From the NCBI RefSeq assembly GCF_013116825.1, contig NZ_JABFNS010000014.1, positions 1 to 64,000 of the forward strand: a DNA stretch of 64,000 bases, given 5' to 3'. The notes below the pieces were generated by a model. The model was not told where the DNA came from. It searched no databases and was given only the letters and a program-made list of their open reading frames with translations. The DNA comes from Myxococcus xanthus. Its GTDB lineage: Bacteria; Myxococcota; Myxococcia; Myxococcales; Myxococcaceae. A program made the translations under genes and the position numbers. Below are positions 54,296 through 63,030 of the stretch, piece after piece. Each line of letters begins with the position of its first letter. Position 1 is the first letter of the stretch.

Positions 54296-55168
54296 TCAAC
54301 GCTTACCAGGGCGGGCCTTCGCGCCGTCAACGGCCGGCCCCCCCGCCTCACTTCGGCGTCCGTCCCCCGGCTGGCACCGGGGGCAGAAGTGGGTGGTACG
54401 GCCTCCCTGGGTGAAGGACTCGACCTGGGTACCACACTGGGAGCATGGGCTCCCCGCGCGGCCGTACACCTGGAATGGATTCTCCGAGCGCCCCTCCTCC
54501 AGGTACACCGGCTCCTCCCCCTCCTGCTCCTTGAGGCCGAAGTCGATGGTGGCGCGGATGGCCTGGACCAGGCGTTTCCACTCGTCCGGCGTCAGGGAGC
54601 CGGGCTGGCGCGAGGGGTGGAGGCCCGCGCGGAAGAGCGCCTCGGCCGCGTGGATGTTGCCCAGGCCGGAGATGCGCTCCTGGTCCATCAGCGCCACCTT
54701 CAGCTCCTTCCGGGACGAGCCCACGGCCTGCTGGAGCTGCCCCGCGGTGAGGCCATCCGCCAGCGGATCCCTCCCCAGGATTCGCACCGCGTCCAGCTCC
54801 CGCAGACGCGCGGCGGGCACCGGCTCCAGGCGGCCGAACATTCGTGGATCGGAAAAGTGGATGACATGGCCGTCGTCCAGATGGAACCGGGCGCGACTGT
54901 AGGGCGCCACCTGCCCCTCGGTGCGGCGGACGAACTTGCCCGTCATCCCCAGGTGCCCCATCAGCCCCTTGCCGCCCTCGAAGGCGAAGAGCAGGTACTT
55001 GCCCCGGCGGACCAGCGACTCCAACCGGCCCGTCAGCGAGTCGAACTGATGGCGCTCGGCGCCTCGGAAGATGCGGGTGTTCTCCGACTCGGCGTGCACG
55101 AGGCGCCGGTCGCTGAACCAGCGCACCAGGTTGCGCCGCGCGATTTCGACTTCGGGTAGCTCTGGCAT
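54296..55168 (-). CDS. mutM: Formamidopyrimidine-DNA glycosylase
   Basis: The enzyme removes 8-oxoguanine and cleaves the strand. It starts MPELPEVEIARRNL, with Pro2 as the nucleophile after Met removal, Glu3 and Lys57 (RRGKYLLF). The helix-two-turn-helix region GLGNIHAAEALFRAGLHP is intact, and a zinc finger CSQC-CPRC lies near the C-terminus, followed by an extra basic tail of about 20 residues. Length 290. The ribosome binding site is weak. It is divergent from the M48 protease gene. Confidence 0.94.
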   Translation of the reverse strand: MPELPEVEIARRNLVRWFSDRRLVHAESENTRIFRGAERHQFDSLTGRLESLVRRGKYLLFAFEGGKGLMGHLGMTGKFVRRTEGQVAPYSRARFHLDDGHVIHFSDPRMFGRLEPVPAARLRELDAVRILGRDPLADGLTAGQLQQAVGSSRKELKVALMDQERISGLGNIHAAEALFRAGLHPSRQPGSLTPDEWKRLVQAIRATIDFGLKEQEGEEPVYLEEGRSENPFQVYGRAGSPCSQCGTQVESFTQGGRTTHFCPRCQPGDGRRSEAGGPAVDGAKARPGKR

Positions 55169-55372
55169 CCTGCGGGGCACATACACCGGCGGGCGTCCCC
55201 ACGCACCGCCTACCTGCCGGGCAGTGAACACGGGTGTGGTGGCGGCGCGAAAGCCGGATGCCTGGATGCTTGCACCACGTGGCCCTTGAAGGCAGGTGCC
55301 GATGTGGGCCAGCGTCGCGCCTCCCGCGGAGCGACGCGGCGTAGACCTCTGGAAAGAAAGGTAGCACTCGTC

Positions 55373-56197
55373 ATGCAGCGCATCCTCGTGGCGGTACTGG
55401 GAGTCACCCTGGCATTGGGCCTGTCGACGGGCTGCGCCAAGCAGCGCATCTCCGCCGAGAAGGCCGTGGCCCGCACCCTCATCTCCGACGAGCAGGAGGA
55501 GCAGCTCGGCAAGCAGGTCAAGGCGGAGCTGGAGACGAAGGAGAAGATCAAATACGTGCAGAACGCGGCCGTCGTCGACTACGTGCGCGGCATCTCCGCC
55601 AGCATCCTGAACCAGGCCTCCAAGGACCGGCCCGGGGTGAAGTGGAAGATCAACGTCATCGACGACCCGAAGATGGTCAACGCCTTCGCCACGCCCGGCG
55701 GCTACCTGTACGTCTACACCGGCCTCATCCTGGCCGCGGACACGGAGGCGGAGCTGGCCGGCGTCATGGCGCACGAGGCGGGCCACGTCGTGGGCCGCCA
55801 CTCCGCGCGCGCCATGGTCAACCAGATGGGCCTGCAGGCCATCACCCAGGCGGCGCTGGGGCAGAACCCGGGCACCGTCGCGCAGATCGCCGCGTCGCTG
55901 GTGAGCGGCGGCACGCTGCTGGCGCACGGCCGCGGCGAGGAGATTGAAGCCGACGAGTACGGCGCCCGCTACGCCTCCGGCGCGGGCTATGACCCGCGGG
56001 GCCTCATCACCTTCTTCGAGAAGCTCCAGAAGGAGCAGGGCGACACGCCCGCGCTGATGAAGTGGCTGAGCACGCACCCCACCAACAGGGACCGCATCGC
56101 GAACATCCAGAAGATCATCTCGCAGAAGAACCTGCGGGGCAGCAACAACGGCCCGGGCGGGCTTCCCGCCATCAAGCAGGCCCTGGGCGGCAAGTAG
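55373..56197 (+). CDS. M48-family metalloprotease lipoprotein
   Basis: The lipobox LSTGC gives a lipidated Cys21. The zinc motif HEAGH is at 134-138, with the third ligand in EIEADEYG (about 197). At 274 residues it is a compact Oma1/LoiP/BepA-like peptidase without added TPRs. Such periplasmic proteases degrade misfolded envelope proteins. The sequence THPTNRDRIANI near the end is typical. Start at the ATG 55373; ribosome binding site is poor. It is convergent with the YihY gene (10 nt). Confidence 0.9.
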   Translation: MQRILVAVLGVTLALGLSTGCAKQRISAEKAVARTLISDEQEEQLGKQVKAELETKEKIKYVQNAAVVDYVRGISASILNQASKDRPGVKWKINVIDDPKMVNAFATPGGYLYVYTGLILAADTEAELAGVMAHEAGHVVGRHSARAMVNQMGLQAITQAALGQNPGTVAQIAASLVSGGTLLAHGRGEEIEADEYGARYASGAGYDPRGLITFFEKLQKEQGDTPALMKWLSTHPTNRDRIANIQKIISQKNLRGSNNGPGGLPAIKQALGGK

Positions 56198-56207
56198 TCC
56201 CCGGCCG

Positions 56208-57254
56208 TCAGTGCAAGGTGGAGGAGCGAGGGTCCTGCTCCTCCACGGTGGGCTCGGGCTCCTGCCCCCGGGCCACGCGGCGCCGCCACCGGAAGCGCGC
56301 CAGCTTCGACCGCATGGCGCTGCTGGCGCTCTTGGCCGCGCCGGGCGTCTTCAGGGGCGGCTCCAGCGGCGCGGGCTCCCCGAAGCCGCGGGCGCCCTTC
56401 GACTTCCCCTCCACCGAGGCGTGCTCGAGGATGGCGTTGATTTCGCCTCCGACGATGAAGATGAGCCCGGAGAGGTAGAGCCACAGCAGCAGCACCATCA
56501 CGCCACCAATGGAGCCATAGGTGACGTTGTACTTGCCGAAGTGCTCCACGTACTGCGTGAAGCCCCAGGTGCTCGTCAGCCACAAGCCCGTGCCCAGGAC
56601 GGAGCCGGGGGTGATGTACTTGAAGCGCTGCTTCACGTCGGGCAGCAGGTAGTAGCAGAGCGCCAGCACCAGCATCACCAGTGACGCGGTGAAGGGCCAG
56701 CGCAGCCAGGACCACACGAGGTGGAAGGCGTCCACGAGTTGCAGCTTGCCCGCCAGCCACAGCCCCAGCCGCCCGCCGAGCAGGAACGCGGCGAAGGACA
56801 GCGGGATGAGCAGCGAGCCCATCAGCGTCACCAGCATCGCCAGGCCCTGCGTCTTCCAGAGGGGCCGGGATTCAGAGACGTCGTAGGCCAGGTTGAGCGC
56901 GGTGCGCAGCGCATTCACGCCGCGCGACGCGGACCACAGCGTGATGACCAGACCGGCCGTCAGCAGCTTGGGCTGGGGCTGGTTGACCAGGGACTGCAGG
57001 TGGCCGGTGATGAGGCCCAGCGCGTCTCCCGGCACCAGCGGACGGATGCGGTCCAACATCGCGTCCACCGCGCCCGGGGCAAACGGCAGGTACGCCACCA
57101 GCGTGACGAGGAAGAAGAGGAAGGGGAACAGCGAGAACAGCAGGTAGTACGACAGCTGCGCCGCGATGTCGGTGACGCTGTCCTCCTGGAACTCCCTCAC
57201 GAAGCGTCGGCTGAACTCGCGCCAGGACAGGTGCTTGAGTCTGGGCAACCGCAT
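56208..57254 (-). CDS. YihY/BrkB-family inner-membrane protein
   Basis: The 348-residue protein has six hydrophobic helices and the conserved AAQLSYYLLFSLFPFLFFLV, NALRTALNLAYDV and YGSIGGVMVLLLWLYLSG. The family was once annotated as ribonuclease BN or virulence factor BrkB, but no enzyme activity is established and a transport role is often suggested. The last 70 residues are a basic, Pro-rich cytoplasmic tail. GGAGG-type ribosome binding site upstream of the ATG. Confidence 0.9.
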   Translation of the reverse strand: MRLPRLKHLSWREFSRRFVREFQEDSVTDIAAQLSYYLLFSLFPFLFFLVTLVAYLPFAPGAVDAMLDRIRPLVPGDALGLITGHLQSLVNQPQPKLLTAGLVITLWSASRGVNALRTALNLAYDVSESRPLWKTQGLAMLVTLMGSLLIPLSFAAFLLGGRLGLWLAGKLQLVDAFHLVWSWLRWPFTASLVMLVLALCYYLLPDVKQRFKYITPGSVLGTGLWLTSTWGFTQYVEHFGKYNVTYGSIGGVMVLLLWLYLSGLIFIVGGEINAILEHASVEGKSKGARGFGEPAPLEPPLKTPGAAKSASSAMRSKLARFRWRRRVARGQEPEPTVEEQDPRSSTLH

Positions 57255-57377
57255 GCTCGCCTCCTCGCTCCGGGTCGTACCGGGGCTCAGAAGGTGAAAA
57301 CGGAAGCGCGCTTTGGCAGCAGGCGGCCAGGCGAGCGCACGGCGTGTGGCCCGGCCGGATGACCTGGTGCGGTGTCG

Positions 57378-58265
57378 TCAGGCGACGTTGGGCGGGAGGT
57401 ATCTGCCCAGCAGTGGACGGAGGCGGCCGCGCACCTCGTCGGGGATGCGGCTGCGCTCGGTGCCGATGGCCAGGGCCAGCGCGGTGTCGCAGCGGCAGGT
57501 GGCGCGGGCTTCGCCGATGCGAGGCAGCGCGCGGCGGATGAGCGCGGCGCCGCTGGCGGTGACGGCCTTCCGGTTGTGGGAGACCTGCGCCAGCAGATCG
57601 TCATGCTCCTGCCCTGGCGCGCGCGGCTGCCACGAGTCGTAGTCCGTGGGCAGCGCCACCATGGCGTAGTGGAGCTCCGCCTCGCGGGCGAGCCGGGCCT
57701 CGGGCATGCCCGTCATGCCCACCAGGTCTCCTCCCCACGTGCGGTAGAGCATGCTCTCCGCGCGAGTGCTGAGGGACGGGCCTTCGATGCAGACGTAGGT
57801 GGCCTCGGTGTGCACGGTCGGCCCCAGCGGGTCCCTGGCGTGCTCGAGCACCTGGCGCAGGGTGCCGCAGAAGGGGTTGCCCAGGTCCACGTGGACGGCG
57901 ACGTCGTCGTAGAAGGTGCAGGGACGGCGGTAGGTGCGGTCGATGACCTGGTCCGGCAGGGCGAGTTGGAGCGGATGGATGTGCTCGCGCAGGCTGCCCA
58001 CGGTGCCGGTGGCGAGGACGTGGGTGACGCCCAGGACCTTCAGCGCGTACATGTTGGCGCGGTAGGGGGCGCGGGTGGCGTTGTAGACGTGGCCGGTGCC
58101 GTGGCGGGCGACGAAGGAGACGGAGACGCCGTCGAGTTCGGTGGTGACGATGGGGCCCGCGTGGGGACCGAAGGGCGTCTCCAAGATGTGGGACTCGCCC
58201 TTGCCGGGGATGCCCAGTGCCTGGGCCAACCCGGGGCTCCCGATGATGCCCACCCTGACAGCCAT
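57378..58265 (-). CDS. mtnP: S-methyl-5'-thioadenosine phosphorylase family protein
   Basis: The enzyme phosphorolyses methylthioadenosine in methionine salvage. IIGSPGLAQALGI opens the fold, RHGTGH is the phosphate-binding segment (the family has RHGxxH), CIEGPSLSTRAES and GMTGMPEARLAREAEL contain the base- and ribose-binding residues. Length of 295 is normal. GAGGAGG precedes the ATG at 58265. It could alternatively prefer inosine or adenosine. Divergent from the secreted repeat protein gene. Confidence 0.88.
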   Translation of the reverse strand: MAVRVGIIGSPGLAQALGIPGKGESHILETPFGPHAGPIVTTELDGVSVSFVARHGTGHVYNATRAPYRANMYALKVLGVTHVLATGTVGSLREHIHPLQLALPDQVIDRTYRRPCTFYDDVAVHVDLGNPFCGTLRQVLEHARDPLGPTVHTEATYVCIEGPSLSTRAESMLYRTWGGDLVGMTGMPEARLAREAELHYAMVALPTDYDSWQPRAPGQEHDDLLAQVSHNRKAVTASGAALIRRALPRIGEARATCRCDTALALAIGTERSRIPDEVRGRLRPLLGRYLPPNVA

Positions 58266-58358
58266 GTGCCTCCTCGTGGCGCGACCATCGCGCCAGGGGA
58301 CCATAACGCGCCCCCCTGGCGCCGGAACCCCAGAAGACTGGTAGTTTTCGTAATCGCC

Positions 58359-59189
58359 ATGCGAGCCCTTCTGATTCTTGGCCTGACCCTCGCCGCCGGC
58401 CCCGCCGCGGCCGCCGTCCCTTCTGGCTGCCAGGAGGACTACGCGACCTGCAAGGAGGACTGCTCCATCCAGTACGGGGGCAGCGGGCGCACCATCAAGC
58501 AGCTCACCCACTGTCTGGCCGAATGCCAGGAGGGCGTGGGTCTGTGTGCGGACCGGCACTCGTCGCTGAAGGGGCTGCCCCCCGGGGTGGTGGCGGATCC
58601 GCCGAAGCGGCGGAACGGAAAGCGGCTGACCCGCGAGGAGGACCCGTTCGGCGACGGTGACGCGCAGCCCACGCGCAGACGCAGCAGCCGCGAGGAGGAC
58701 CCGTTCGGGGATGAGAAGCCCTCGGGCCGGCGGGACGGCTACCGCGCGTCGGAGTCCTCCGCCGCTGCGGAGCCTTCGCGCCGCGCGCCGGAGCCGGTAT
58801 CTCCGCCGCCGCCGTCCTCCGGTGTCGCGGTGGAGGCCACGCGGACGGGCGTGTACCGGGCGAGTGAATCGGACCCACCTCCGTCCCCTACTCCCGCCTC
58901 GGCCCCCGCCGACCCGACGTCCCTGGGCGACCTGGACTCTCTCGATGACGAGCCCACGGTGATGGCGGCGCCCGAGCCCGCGCCCGCGCCAGCCGCGCCC
59001 GAGCCGGTGAAGCCCGCTCCGCCCGCGGTCTCCGCGAGCCCGGCGAAGAAGGACCCGCTGCTCGACGAAGACGTGTCCGACGCGCCGTCTCCGGTGGTGA
59101 AGAAGCCGGAGCCCAGCAAGTCCAGCAAGCCGGCGCTGCCGCCAGAGCCCAAGTACGACATCTCCGAGTGGGACCCCAACGGGGACTGA
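58359..59189 (+). CDS. Secreted Cys-rich protein with REEDPFGD repeats
   Basis: A signal peptide (about 1-18) is followed by a compact region with six cysteines spaced like paired helices (CQEDYATCKEDC, CLAECQEGVGLC), then a long disordered Pro/Glu/Asp tail. The tail repeats REEDPFGD twice (about 91-110) and YRASES twice. Length is 276. I do not recognise a family. The cysteine part could form a small disulfide-bonded helical hairpin in the periplasm and the tail might span or bind envelope polymers. Function is unknown. Confidence 0.75.
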   Translation: MRALLILGLTLAAGPAAAAVPSGCQEDYATCKEDCSIQYGGSGRTIKQLTHCLAECQEGVGLCADRHSSLKGLPPGVVADPPKRRNGKRLTREEDPFGDGDAQPTRRRSSREEDPFGDEKPSGRRDGYRASESSAAAEPSRRAPEPVSPPPPSSGVAVEATRTGVYRASESDPPPSPTPASAPADPTSLGDLDSLDDEPTVMAAPEPAPAPAAPEPVKPAPPAVSASPAKKDPLLDEDVSDAPSPVVKKPEPSKSSKPALPPEPKYDISEWDPNGD

Positions 59190-59194
59190 TGCGC

Positions 59195-59531
59195 GCCAAG
59201 CCGATCCGGCTCGGCGCTCGACATCCAGGCTGGCCCGCCAGAGCGCGAACGGAGAAATCCCCGCGCAGCCGCTCTCCTGGCCACCACCTCCACGGACTCA
59301 GGCAGCACGTACGGACGGCGGCATGAGAAGAAGCGGTCGAAGGCGAAGTCGTAGACGCCTTGCCCGGTCGGCGCGGACAAGAGCCACGGCCGCGCTTCCG
59401 CCTGCAACAGGTCCTCACCAGGACGGAGCATGGCCCCATTCGACGGCGTTCACCGCCGCCCACCATTTCCAACCGGCCAGGTCCACATCGCGAGGCTGAA
59501 GCACAGGGAGGCCGCAGCCCTGCTCCAGACA
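59195..59531 (-). pseudogene. Coding-like remnant behind alkB, at least one frameshift
   Basis: Between alkB and the repeat-protein gene lies a 342-nt stretch. Its minus strand reads like protein in two successive frames. First comes DVDLAGWKWWAAVNAVEWGH (to the TGA at 59415-59417). Then, after a frame change near 59425, RPGEDLLQAEARPWLLSAP continues through about 59280. Both parts have the GC-rich third positions of real genes. A further shift may occur near 59270. I do not recognise the family. It is best explained as a decayed gene, or the C-terminus of one, co-oriented with alkB. Confidence 0.45.
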
Positions 59532-60185
59532 TCAACGCGCCTGCCGGAACGTGAGGTTGATGCGATGCCCACCCACCTGCGGATGGTGGCCCGGCTTGAG
59601 CGGCGCGACGCCGTGGTAGCGCAGACGGGCTGGCCCGCCCCAGACGACCACGTCGCCATGGCTCAACCGCACTCGCGCCGGCCTGTCCGCGCGCTCCGCG
59701 CCACCGAAGAGGAAGACCGCCGGGAGCCCCAGTGAAACGGAGACGATGGGCGCGGTGAAGTCACGCTCGTCCTTGTCCTGGTGTAGCGACATCCTCGCCC
59801 CGGGCTCGTAGCGATTCACCAGGCACGCATCAGGGATGAACCCGTCGAAGCCGGCCTTCGAGGCGGCGAGCCGCGCCAGCCGCAGGAAGACCGCCGGCAT
59901 CTCCGGCCAGGGCCGCCCCTGCACCGGGTCCACCGCGTCGTAGCGATACCCCGTCCGGTCCGTCACCCACCCCCACGAACCGCAGCTCGTCATCGCCACC
60001 GACATGCGGAAGCCCCCCGGCGTCTCCATGTGGCGGAAGGGTGAAGCGAGCGCGACGCCATGGACCTCGCGCAGCAACTCCGCGTCGTGGGCCAGCGCGA
60101 AGCCCCGAAGCACCATGGCACCGGGGCCCAGCGATTCCTCGCGAGGCCCCGTGCCACCCAGGCCGTCGAACAAGTCCATCGTCAT
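59532..60185 (-). CDS. alkB: DNA oxidative demethylase AlkB
   Basis: AlkB repairs 1-methyladenine and 3-methylcytosine with Fe(II) and 2-oxoglutarate. Iron ligands are His135 and Asp137 (SLHQDKDE) and His191 (RYHGVAP). Arg208 and Arg214 (HRINLTFR) bind 2-oxoglutarate. The substrate-binding segment MTSCGSWGWVTDRTGYRY is conserved. Length 217. It lies 9 nt behind another 2OG oxygenase, clearly one transcript. Confidence 0.95.
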   Translation of the reverse strand: MTMDLFDGLGGTGPREESLGPGAMVLRGFALAHDAELLREVHGVALASPFRHMETPGGFRMSVAMTSCGSWGWVTDRTGYRYDAVDPVQGRPWPEMPAVFLRLARLAASKAGFDGFIPDACLVNRYEPGARMSLHQDKDERDFTAPIVSVSLGLPAVFLFGGAERADRPARVRLSHGDVVVWGGPARLRYHGVAPLKPGHHPQVGGHRINLTFRQAR

Positions 60186-60194
60186 TCGCGCGCC

Positions 60195-60998
60195 TCAAGC
60201 CGCATCATGGAAGATGACGCCCACCGTATGGCGCTGTCCCGAGCGGATGCGGCTGACGCCGTGCCGGAGGTTGACGCGGTACACGCCTCGCGTGCCCTGC
60301 ACCGGGCGGTGATGGACGGCGAATACCACCGCGTCTCCCTGGCGCAGCGGGACGACCTCCGCCCGTGACTGCATGCGCGGACGCTGCTCGGTGAGGATGA
60401 ACTCGCCTCCCGTGAAGTCCCGCCCGGGCTCTGACAGCAGAATCGCCACCTGGAGCGGGAAGACGTGCTCCCCATAGAGGTCCTGGTGCAGGCAGTTGTA
60501 GTCGTCCGCCTCGTACCGCAACAGCAGCGGCGTCGGCCGCACCTGCCCCGCCGCGTGGCAGCGTTCGAGGTACGCCGCATGCGACTCCGGGTACCGCACC
60601 TCGATGCCCATGGCCGCGTTCCAGCGGTTCGCAATCGGCGCGAGCCAGGGGTACAGCGCCTCGCGCAGCCCGGCGACCACGTCCGGCAGCGGGTACTCGA
60701 AGTACTTGTACTCACCTCTTCCGAAGCCGTGCCGCGCCATCACCACGCGGCTGCGGAACACGGCGTCATCCGGATACAGCGCCGCCAGGGCGTCACACTC
60801 GGCCGGCGTGACGAGCCGCTCCAACGTCGCGCAGCCTCGCGCGTCCAGTTCCTCGGAGACGCGTGCCCAGTCGACGTCGGCCACCCGCGCTGGGACCTGC
60901 TTCACGGCTCGGACCGAGCCGGGCGGGCGTGACCTTCCCGCCGTCACCCTCTGCGTGGACACGACGTCTGCTTCCTTCCGTGAAACCCTTGCGGACAT
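60195..60998 (-). CDS. 2-oxoglutarate/Fe(II) oxygenase partner of AlkB
   Basis: The double-stranded beta-helix core is marked by His171/Asp173 in CLHQDLYGE, a distal His246 and Arg249 in NLRHGVSRIR, and GEYKYFEYPLPDVV near 95-108. The protein ends IFHDA, a feature of an oxygenase group often encoded near alkylation-repair genes. Length 267. The first 40 residues are basic and unlike the rest, so a later start is possible. Being directly upstream of alkB suggests an alkylation-damage role, but the substrate (nucleic acid, protein or small molecule) is unknown. Confidence 0.82.
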   Translation of the reverse strand: MSARVSRKEADVVSTQRVTAGRSRPPGSVRAVKQVPARVADVDWARVSEELDARGCATLERLVTPAECDALAALYPDDAVFRSRVVMARHGFGRGEYKYFEYPLPDVVAGLREALYPWLAPIANRWNAAMGIEVRYPESHAAYLERCHAAGQVRPTPLLLRYEADDYNCLHQDLYGEHVFPLQVAILLSEPGRDFTGGEFILTEQRPRMQSRAEVVPLRQGDAVVFAVHHRPVQGTRGVYRVNLRHGVSRIRSGQRHTVGVIFHDAA

Positions 60999-61047
60999 GA
61001 CGGGAAGCTAAAGGGTGACGACAGGCCCGGCACTCCGAGTCTTGCGG

Positions 61048-62025
61048 CTATCCGACGCTCGATGAGGCGGGAGGCCGCTCTGGCACGGCCGGTGCCACGG
61101 CGGGCGGCCGGACGTGCGCCGCCTGTGTCAGTCGCACGCCGAGGAGCACGAGCACGCCGCCCACCGCAATCTCCCAGTGCAGCGCCTCGTCCAGGATGGC
61201 CCAGGCGGCCAGCGCGGTCGCCGCGGGCTGGAAGTTGGAGAACACGGCCACCTTCGACGCCGGCACCCTCGACAGCGCGAAATACCAGAGCAGGTACGCC
61301 ACCACGGACGTGAGCAGGCCCAGGTAGACGATGGAGTTCCGAGCCGCGGAGCTGGCCGCGAGCACCGCCTCCGGCTTCGCGAAGAACGGCGCCATCAGCA
61401 TCATCATCAACGTGGAGGCCACCATGCTCCACGACGTCGCGCGAATGGGTCCGTGGATGGCGACGAACGGCTTGCCCTCCGTCGTGTACACCACCCACGA
61501 CATCACCGCGCCCAGGATGAGCAGGTCTCCCATCAACGAGCCGCTCGCATCCGCCAGCCCGCGCCCCAACAGCAACACCACCACGCCCGCGAACGCCGTG
61601 ACGATGCCGCCCATCGCCCGGACCGAGGCCCGCTCATGGCCCCGTCCCAGGCTGAGCAGGTACACGCCCAGCGGCGTCAGCGCGTACAGCAGCGCCGCGT
61701 GCGCCGCCGTCGACTGGGACAGGCCATAGAAGAAGAACACCTGGTTCACCGGCCCCGCCAGCAGGCCCAGCATCAGCACCCGCCCCCACTCGTTGCGCGG
61801 CGGCAGCCGGGGCCCGGGCAGGAAACACAGCAACAACATGAACACCGAGCCACTCAATACGAAACGCCACAACACCACCGTGAGCGGCGCCAACTCCGAC
61901 ATCGCGCGCTTGCCCGCCAGGTACGTCCCCGCGCTGATGAGGACCTGGAGGATGAGCCCGGCGTAGACAGGGCCCAATGACTGCGGAGAGGTGGACGTCA
62001 GGGGTCGAGCTGAAGGAGCGCCCAT
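61048..62025 (-). CDS. EamA/DMT-family transporter
   Basis: Ten hydrophobic helices in two EamA repeats; the second-repeat motif SKVAVFSNFQPAATALAAW is typical of RhaT/EamA carriers. Length 325. It probably exports a metabolite; substrate unknown. The ATG at 62025 lies inside queG, giving a 28-nt same-strand overlap. A shorter start is possible since the first 17 residues are Ser/Pro-rich and the ribosome binding site is weak. It is the last gene of a cobalamin adenosyltransferase-queG-transporter string. Confidence 0.85.
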   Translation of the reverse strand: MGAPSARPLTSTSPQSLGPVYAGLILQVLISAGTYLAGKRAMSELAPLTVVLWRFVLSGSVFMLLLCFLPGPRLPPRNEWGRVLMLGLLAGPVNQVFFFYGLSQSTAAHAALLYALTPLGVYLLSLGRGHERASVRAMGGIVTAFAGVVVLLLGRGLADASGSLMGDLLILGAVMSWVVYTTEGKPFVAIHGPIRATSWSMVASTLMMMLMAPFFAKPEAVLAASSAARNSIVYLGLLTSVVAYLLWYFALSRVPASKVAVFSNFQPAATALAAWAILDEALHWEIAVGGVLVLLGVRLTQAAHVRPPAVAPAVPERPPASSSVG

Positions 62026-63017
62026 TGCGCGGCGGTACGTACCAATTCGCTCGAATCACCGCTGAGCTTTTCCAGCAACGATTTCGCGTCCGCCTGCTTC
62101 GCCACACCCAACGCATACACGGCGTTGCGGCGCAGCCCGTCGTAGCGTGCGCGCGCCAGCGCCGTGCCAGGTATTAGGTGCTCATACTGTTCCGGTGTGA
62201 GCCCCGCGAGCTCGCGCACGCCCAACTCCGCCACCGCCCGGGGCGCGAAGCGCGGGTGCTCCGCGAACACCGGCCGACGGTTCAGCGGACACACCTGCTG
62301 GCAGATGTCGCAGCCGAAAATCAGGTTGTCGAACTTGAACCGGAACGCCTCCGGCACCTGCTGCTCGCGGTTCTCGATGGTCTGGTAGGACAGGCATGCG
62401 CGCGCATCCACGCGGCCGTTGCCCACCAGCGCCCCCGTGGGACAGGACATGAGGCAGCGGCGGCACGCGCCGCACCGGTCCGCCGCCGGGCCGTTGCCGT
62501 AGTCGTCGACCTCGGCGTCCACCACGAGCGTGGCCAGCAGCACCCACGAACCATAGGGCTCGGTGATGAAGCAGCCATTCTTCCCCACGTAGCCGAGCCC
62601 CGCGCGCGCCGCCCACACCTTCTCCATCAGCGGGCCGCTGTCCACGCCGCCGTAGCTGCCCAGCCCCGGGTACATCACGTTGAGCGCCTTGCGGAACGCC
62701 TTCATCCGGTCGCGCAGCGTGGAGTGGTAGTCGCGCCCCCGGGCATAGCGCGCGATGGGGGAATCCACCGTCTCCGCGTCGTCGCGCCAGTAGTTGTTCG
62801 CGAAGGAGATGACCGTCTTCGCGCCCGGCAGCAGGAGCGAGACGTCCAGCCGCTCGGCGGCTCGCTCACCCATCCAGTCCATGTCCGCCGCGTAGCCCGC
62901 GGCCACCCAGGACATCAGGAAGTCGGGCGGGATGGGCTCGGCGCGCGCGAACCCCACCAGGTCGAAGCCAACTGAGCTGGCGAGGTCACGCAGATGGGTG
63001 GTGGGCAGCACGTTCAC
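61998..63017 (-). CDS. queG: Epoxyqueuosine reductase
   Basis: QueG makes queuosine in tRNA from epoxyqueuosine, using cobalamin and two 4Fe-4S clusters. Cysteine motifs CGACRRCLMSCP (about 181-192) and CDICQQVCP (about 235-243) are present. The N-terminal half carries the cobalamin-binding fold, and a HEAT-like tail (LRRNAVYALGVAKQADAKSL) closes the protein. Length 339. A cobalamin adenosyltransferase gene lies immediately upstream (13 nt), although QueG does not need adenosylcobalamin specifically. Confidence 0.94.
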   Translation of the reverse strand: MNVLPTTHLRDLASSVGFDLVGFARAEPIPPDFLMSWVAAGYAADMDWMGERAAERLDVSLLLPGAKTVISFANNYWRDDAETVDSPIARYARGRDYHSTLRDRMKAFRKALNVMYPGLGSYGGVDSGPLMEKVWAARAGLGYVGKNGCFITEPYGSWVLLATLVVDAEVDDYGNGPAADRCGACRRCLMSCPTGALVGNGRVDARACLSYQTIENREQQVPEAFRFKFDNLIFGCDICQQVCPLNRRPVFAEHPRFAPRAVAELGVRELAGLTPEQYEHLIPGTALARARYDGLRRNAVYALGVAKQADAKSLLEKLSGDSSELVRTAAQWALLQLDP

Positions 63018-63030
63018 GGGGCGGGTCCGG

